From NCBI GenBank assembly GCA_018829205.1, contig JAHJUE010000009.1:1-64000 (forward strand): a DNA stretch of 64,000 nt, given 5' to 3'. The number at the start of each line of letters is the position of its first letter. Position 1 is the first letter of the stretch. Position numbers and translations under genes: made by a program. The notes beneath the pieces are model-generated. The model ran no database searches and was not told the DNA's origin. It saw only the letters and a program-made list of their open reading frames with translations. This stretch comes from Bacteroidota bacterium. Lineage in GTDB: Bacteria; Bacteroidota; Ignavibacteria; Ignavibacteriales; Melioribacteraceae. Below, piece after piece: positions 61,228-64,000 of the stretch.

Positions 61228-63354
61228 TTATTTATTTTGAGCCGGACTAACTTTAATATCCGTGCCGAGTCTCTGCAGATAAGCTATAAGCGCGATTATC
61301 TCTTTTTGCGGTTCAACAATAGCGCCGTTATTTAATAGATCATCAGAAATAGCTTCCGCCTGTTTCATTAAATCATCGTTAGCAAATTCTTCATAACCTT
61401 CTTCATAAGGAACTCCAATTGCGCGCATGGCATTAATTTTTGAAGGAGTTGATTCCATATTCAAATCATCTTCAAGCAGCCATGCGTATGAAGGCATTAA
61501 GGAACCGGGAGACATTGATCTTGGGTTTTCCATATGCAGATAATGCCAGATATTGGAATATTTTCCTCCGACACGGTGAAGATCTGGTCCCGTTCTTTTT
61601 GATCCCCATAAAAACGGATGGTCATACACATATTCACCTGCCTTGCTGTACTCGCCGTATCTTTCCGTTTCCGATCTGAAAGGTCTTACAAGTTGAGAAT
61701 GACAGCCGACGCAGCCTTCACGTATATATAAATCTCTTCCCTGAAGTTCAAGAGGGGTGTATGGTTTTACACTTTCTATAGTAGGGATATTCGATTTTAC
61801 TAAATAAGTTGGAATAAATTCAACAACTCCGCCTATAAATATTACAACAGTTGAAAGAAGAGCAAATTTGATAGGTCTTTTTTCAAGCCAGCGGTGAATT
61901 AGTCCGTATCTTAATTTATCATTTTCTTTTTCGAGAGCCGGAGCTTCTGCTTCTTCATTGGCTATAAATGAACCCTGTTTTGCAGTCTTGACAAGATTAT
62001 ATAACATCACAAATAATCCGCCGAAATAAATTGTTCCGCCTATTGAACGGATAATATACATCGGAACAATTTGAATTACTGTTTCAAGAAAATTTGGATA
62101 TTGAAGAATACCGAGCGGAGTAAATTGTTTCCACATTAATGATTGAGCTAATCCCGCCCAATACATTGAACTTGCATAAACAACAATTCCTAATGTTCCA
62201 AGCCAGAAATGTGTTGTCGCCAATTTTTTTGAATATAATGTAGTACCCCACATTTTGGGAACAAGCCAATATAACATACCGAATGTTAAAAATCCGTTCC
62301 AGCCTAAAGCTCCAATATGAACGTGAGCAATTATCCAGTCAGTGAAATGAGCAAGTCCGTTTACGCTTTTTAATGAAAGCATAGGTCCTTCAAATGTAGC
62401 CATACCGTAAGCTGTAACCGCGACAACCATAAATTTTAATACCGGTTCATCTCTTACCTTATCCCACGCGCCCCTAAGAGTTAAAAGTCCGTTTAACATA
62501 CCGCCCCAAGAAGGCGCAATGAGCATAATTGAGAATACAGTTCCCAACGATTGCGCCCAATCAGGTAACGCAGAATAAAGAAGATGGTGAGGACCCGCCC
62601 ATATATATAAAAATATTAATGCCCAGAAATGAAGTATGGAAAGCCGGTATGAATAAACCGGTCTGTTTGCTGCTTTGGGCAGATAATAATACATAAGTCC
62701 CAAATACGGTGTAGTTAAAAAGAAAGCCACCGCATTATGTCCGTACCACCACTGAACAAGCGCGTCCTGAACTCCTGCGTAAACAGGATAGCTTTTTAGA
62801 AAACTTACAGGTATTTCAATTGAGTTAACTATATGAAGAACTGCGACAGTAACAAATGTTGCTATATAGAACCAGATTGCAACATACATATGTTTTTCGC
62901 GTCTTTTAACAATTGTTCCCATCATGTTTATGCCGAAGGCAACCCAAATAACAGCGATTAAAATATCTATAGGCCATTCAAGTTCAGCGTATTCTTTTGA
63001 TGTTGTAATTCCCATAACAAGAGTTAAAGCCGCAGCGACAATAATTAATTGCCATCCCCAGAAATGAATTTTACTTAAAAGATCGTTGAACATTCTCGCT
63101 TTACAAAGTCTCTGCAATGAATAATAAATTCCGGCAAACATAGCGTTACCCACAAATGCAAATATTACTGCATTTGTATGAAGAGGTCTTAATCTTCCGA
63201 AAGTTGTTTGAGGAATTCCAAGATTTAATTCGGGGAGATATATTTGAAATGCAAGCAGCAATCCTACAAGCATTCCAACTATGCCCCATAATACAGTCGC
63301 GATAGTAAACTGTTTTACTATATGATTATCGTAACTGAATTTTTCCACATTCAT
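61228..63354 (-). CDS. ccoNO: Fused cbb3 oxidase catalytic subunit CcoN and cytochrome c subunit CcoO
   Basis: The 708-aa protein joins the CcoN part (~1-480, twelve membrane segments; HTNAVIFAF, WYGHNAVAFFLT, GPHHLLYSALP and IAHVHIGALGWNG carry the heme and copper His) to a CcoO part (~500-708, with a membrane segment near 498-520 and the heme motif CVGCHSQLVRPFRSE). In proteobacteria these are two genes. The fusion is known in Bacteroidetes relatives. The ribosome site (AAAGGAG) is good. No FNR-type site was found in the 54 bases before it. Confidence 0.97.
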   Translation of the reverse strand: MNVEKFSYDNHIVKQFTIATVLWGIVGMLVGLLLAFQIYLPELNLGIPQTTFGRLRPLHTNAVIFAFVGNAMFAGIYYSLQRLCKARMFNDLLSKIHFWGWQLIIVAAALTLVMGITTSKEYAELEWPIDILIAVIWVAFGINMMGTIVKRREKHMYVAIWFYIATFVTVAVLHIVNSIEIPVSFLKSYPVYAGVQDALVQWWYGHNAVAFFLTTPYLGLMYYYLPKAANRPVYSYRLSILHFWALIFLYIWAGPHHLLYSALPDWAQSLGTVFSIMLIAPSWGGMLNGLLTLRGAWDKVRDEPVLKFMVVAVTAYGMATFEGPMLSLKSVNGLAHFTDWIIAHVHIGALGWNGFLTFGMLYWLVPKMWGTTLYSKKLATTHFWLGTLGIVVYASSMYWAGLAQSLMWKQFTPLGILQYPNFLETVIQIVPMYIIRSIGGTIYFGGLFVMLYNLVKTAKQGSFIANEEAEAPALEKENDKLRYGLIHRWLEKRPIKFALLSTVVIFIGGVVEFIPTYLVKSNIPTIESVKPYTPLELQGRDLYIREGCVGCHSQLVRPFRSETERYGEYSKAGEYVYDHPFLWGSKRTGPDLHRVGGKYSNIWHYLHMENPRSMSPGSLMPSYAWLLEDDLNMESTPSKINAMRAIGVPYEEGYEEFANDDLMKQAEAISDDLLNNGAIVEPQKEIIALIAYLQRLGTDIKVSPAQNK

Positions 63355-63408
63355 AGAAGCGGCTCCTTTTTTTGTGCAATTTTGGGTACTAAGATAATTA
63401 TTTCAGAA

Positions 63409-63597
63409 TTATTTTTCCGATTTAATATCCTCTTTTTTATTTTCTTTTTCATTTTTAATTTTATCGTCAAATAATATTCTTACGGAAGGAGTGTATTTAT
63501 CATCATATTGACCGCTTTTTACTGCCCATAGATATGCGATTAAAAATCCTACTGCCACAAGTAAACTAAAACCGATTAATACTAAAATTACTGACAC
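63409..63597 (-). CDS. ccoS: cbb3 oxidase maturation protein CcoS
   Basis: The 62-aa protein has one membrane segment (~3-27), then LWAVKSGQYDDKYTPSVRILFDD, the conserved CcoS block, and a Lys/Glu-rich tail. CcoS is needed for cofactor insertion into the oxidase. The start is a GTG at 63597 that overlaps the ccoI stop by one base (TAGTG). Confidence 0.92.
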   Translation of the reverse strand: MSVILVLIGFSLLVAVGFLIAYLWAVKSGQYDDKYTPSVRILFDDKIKNEKENKKEDIKSEK

Positions 63598-64000
63598 TAA
63601 ATTAATCCTTTTCTCTTAGCGAGAATATTTGTTGAAAATGTTGTGAACACAACAACCGTAATAGAACTTAAAGGCATTAGGATTGCCGCAATAATTGGGG
63701 AGAGCGTACCTTGAACGGCAAAACTTAAACCGATTATATTATATAAAAATGAAATAGCAAAACTGGTAATAATAATTTTTTTACTCGTATTTGAAAATTT
63801 TATAAAATCATTCAGTTTTATAAACGAATCGGCTTCAAGAATTCCGTCGCACGCGGGGGAAAAATTATTTATATTTTCCGAAACCGTAATTCCCACATCG
63901 CTTTGCTGCAAAGCACCTGCGTCGTTTAATCCGTCGCCTATCATTAATACCTTTTTCCCGTTCTCCTGAAGCCGGTTTATAAAATTAAGTTTATTTTGAG
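63597..64000 (-). CDS. ccoI: Copper-transporting P-type ATPase CcoI (FixI), C-terminal part
   Basis: The frame is open to the end of the window, so only ~133 C-terminal residues are seen. VLMIGDGLNDAGALQQSDVGI is the hinge motif (GDGxND) of heavy-metal P-type ATPases. Two membrane segments follow. The position before ccoS and ccoNO identifies it as CcoI, which exports copper for assembly of the cbb3 oxidase. The C-terminus is directly coupled to the ccoS start. Confidence 0.94.
   Translation of the reverse strand, partial: QNKLNFINRLQENGKKVLMIGDGLNDAGALQQSDVGITVSENINNFSPACDGILEADSFIKLNDFIKFSNTSKKIIITSFAISFLYNIIGLSFAVQGTLSPIIAAILMPLSSITVVVFTTFSTNILAKRKGLI

Noticed and set aside
63355-63408. 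FNR/anaerobox site before ccoNO
   Set aside because: No TTGATnnnnATCAA-like palindrome was found; the real promoter is probably upstream of ccoI outside the window.
1-64000. tRNA, rRNA, transposase or prophage genes
   Set aside because: None was recognised on either strand while reading; no insertion-sequence ends were found apart from the short palindromic repeats listed.

Overview
The window is a low-GC stretch whose gene set points to the Ignavibacteria/Melioribacter side of the Bacteroidota-Chlorobi group. The evidence is a type II-C CRISPR-Cas locus with a 46-bp repeat, periplasmic S46 dipeptidyl-peptidases, cbb3 oxidase genes with fused ccoN-ccoO, DUF559-associated palindromes, ZU5-like lipoproteins, and at least one Bacteroidetes-type TAnnTTTG promoter. 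The assignment is an inference from gene content; no rRNA or tRNA gene was seen.

Layout. 1-634: 3' part of a ChbG/YdjC-type deacetylase. 641-9100: complete type II-C CRISPR-Cas locus. It holds an array of 32 recognisable repeats plus one relic repeat, then cas2, a DUF559 nuclease gene inserted in the operon, cas1 and cas9 (all minus strand), and a tracrRNA on the plus strand just upstream of cas9. The tracrRNA sequence, a plus-strand terminator beyond the last repeat and the decayed repeats at the low-coordinate end agree that crRNAs are made from the plus strand, towards the cas genes. The two cas-proximal spacers are diverged versions of one coding sequence, differing mainly at third codon positions.

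9692-19128: an unknown protein, two tandem S46 dipeptidyl-peptidases and, convergent to them, the binding protein and two permeases of a dipeptide/oligopeptide ABC transporter. The two ATPases of such a transporter lie about 9 kb away at 28065-29686. Peptidases plus importer look like a peptide-utilisation unit.

19331-37604: the most unusual part. A signalling module occurs twice. Each copy has a large Ser/Thr-kinase-STAND ATPase-TPR protein (about 1195 aa), a GAF-histidine kinase (about 450 aa), a TPR protein (about 420 aa) and one or two small ZU5-like lipoproteins. Gene order differs between the copies. In copy A (19331-27726) the kinase domain has lost the alpha-C Glu, the catalytic Asp, the catalytic-loop Lys and the DFG Gly; in copy B (30384-37604) all four are kept. 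The separate kinase-STAND-TPR and GAF-HK proteins resemble a split form of the trifunctional kinase/ATPase/histidine-kinase proteins known from other bacteria. No response regulator is present in the window.

37903-46426: cobalamin adenosyltransferase, a secreted M28 peptidase with a PDZ domain, a HAD phosphatase, an ATP-grasp ligase divergent from a C39-like peptidase and isochorismatase-like hydrolase pair, a stand-alone TonB C-terminal domain protein and a chemoreceptor. 46483-53132: a tightly packed porin-like/CotH kinase/PAP2 operon facing an SdiA-regulated-like lipoprotein and an Omp85-type barrel with a kinase-like N-terminal domain. 53149-57592: ppk1, a SixA-type phosphatase, an HD-domain protein fused to a Pycsar-type membrane effector domain, and a diphosphoinositol-polyphosphate-phosphohydrolase-like NUDIX enzyme. 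57600-64000: cbb3 oxidase cluster in the order ccoI(partial)-ccoS-ccoNO-ccoQ-ccoP-ccoG-ccoH-SafE-like gene, all minus strand.
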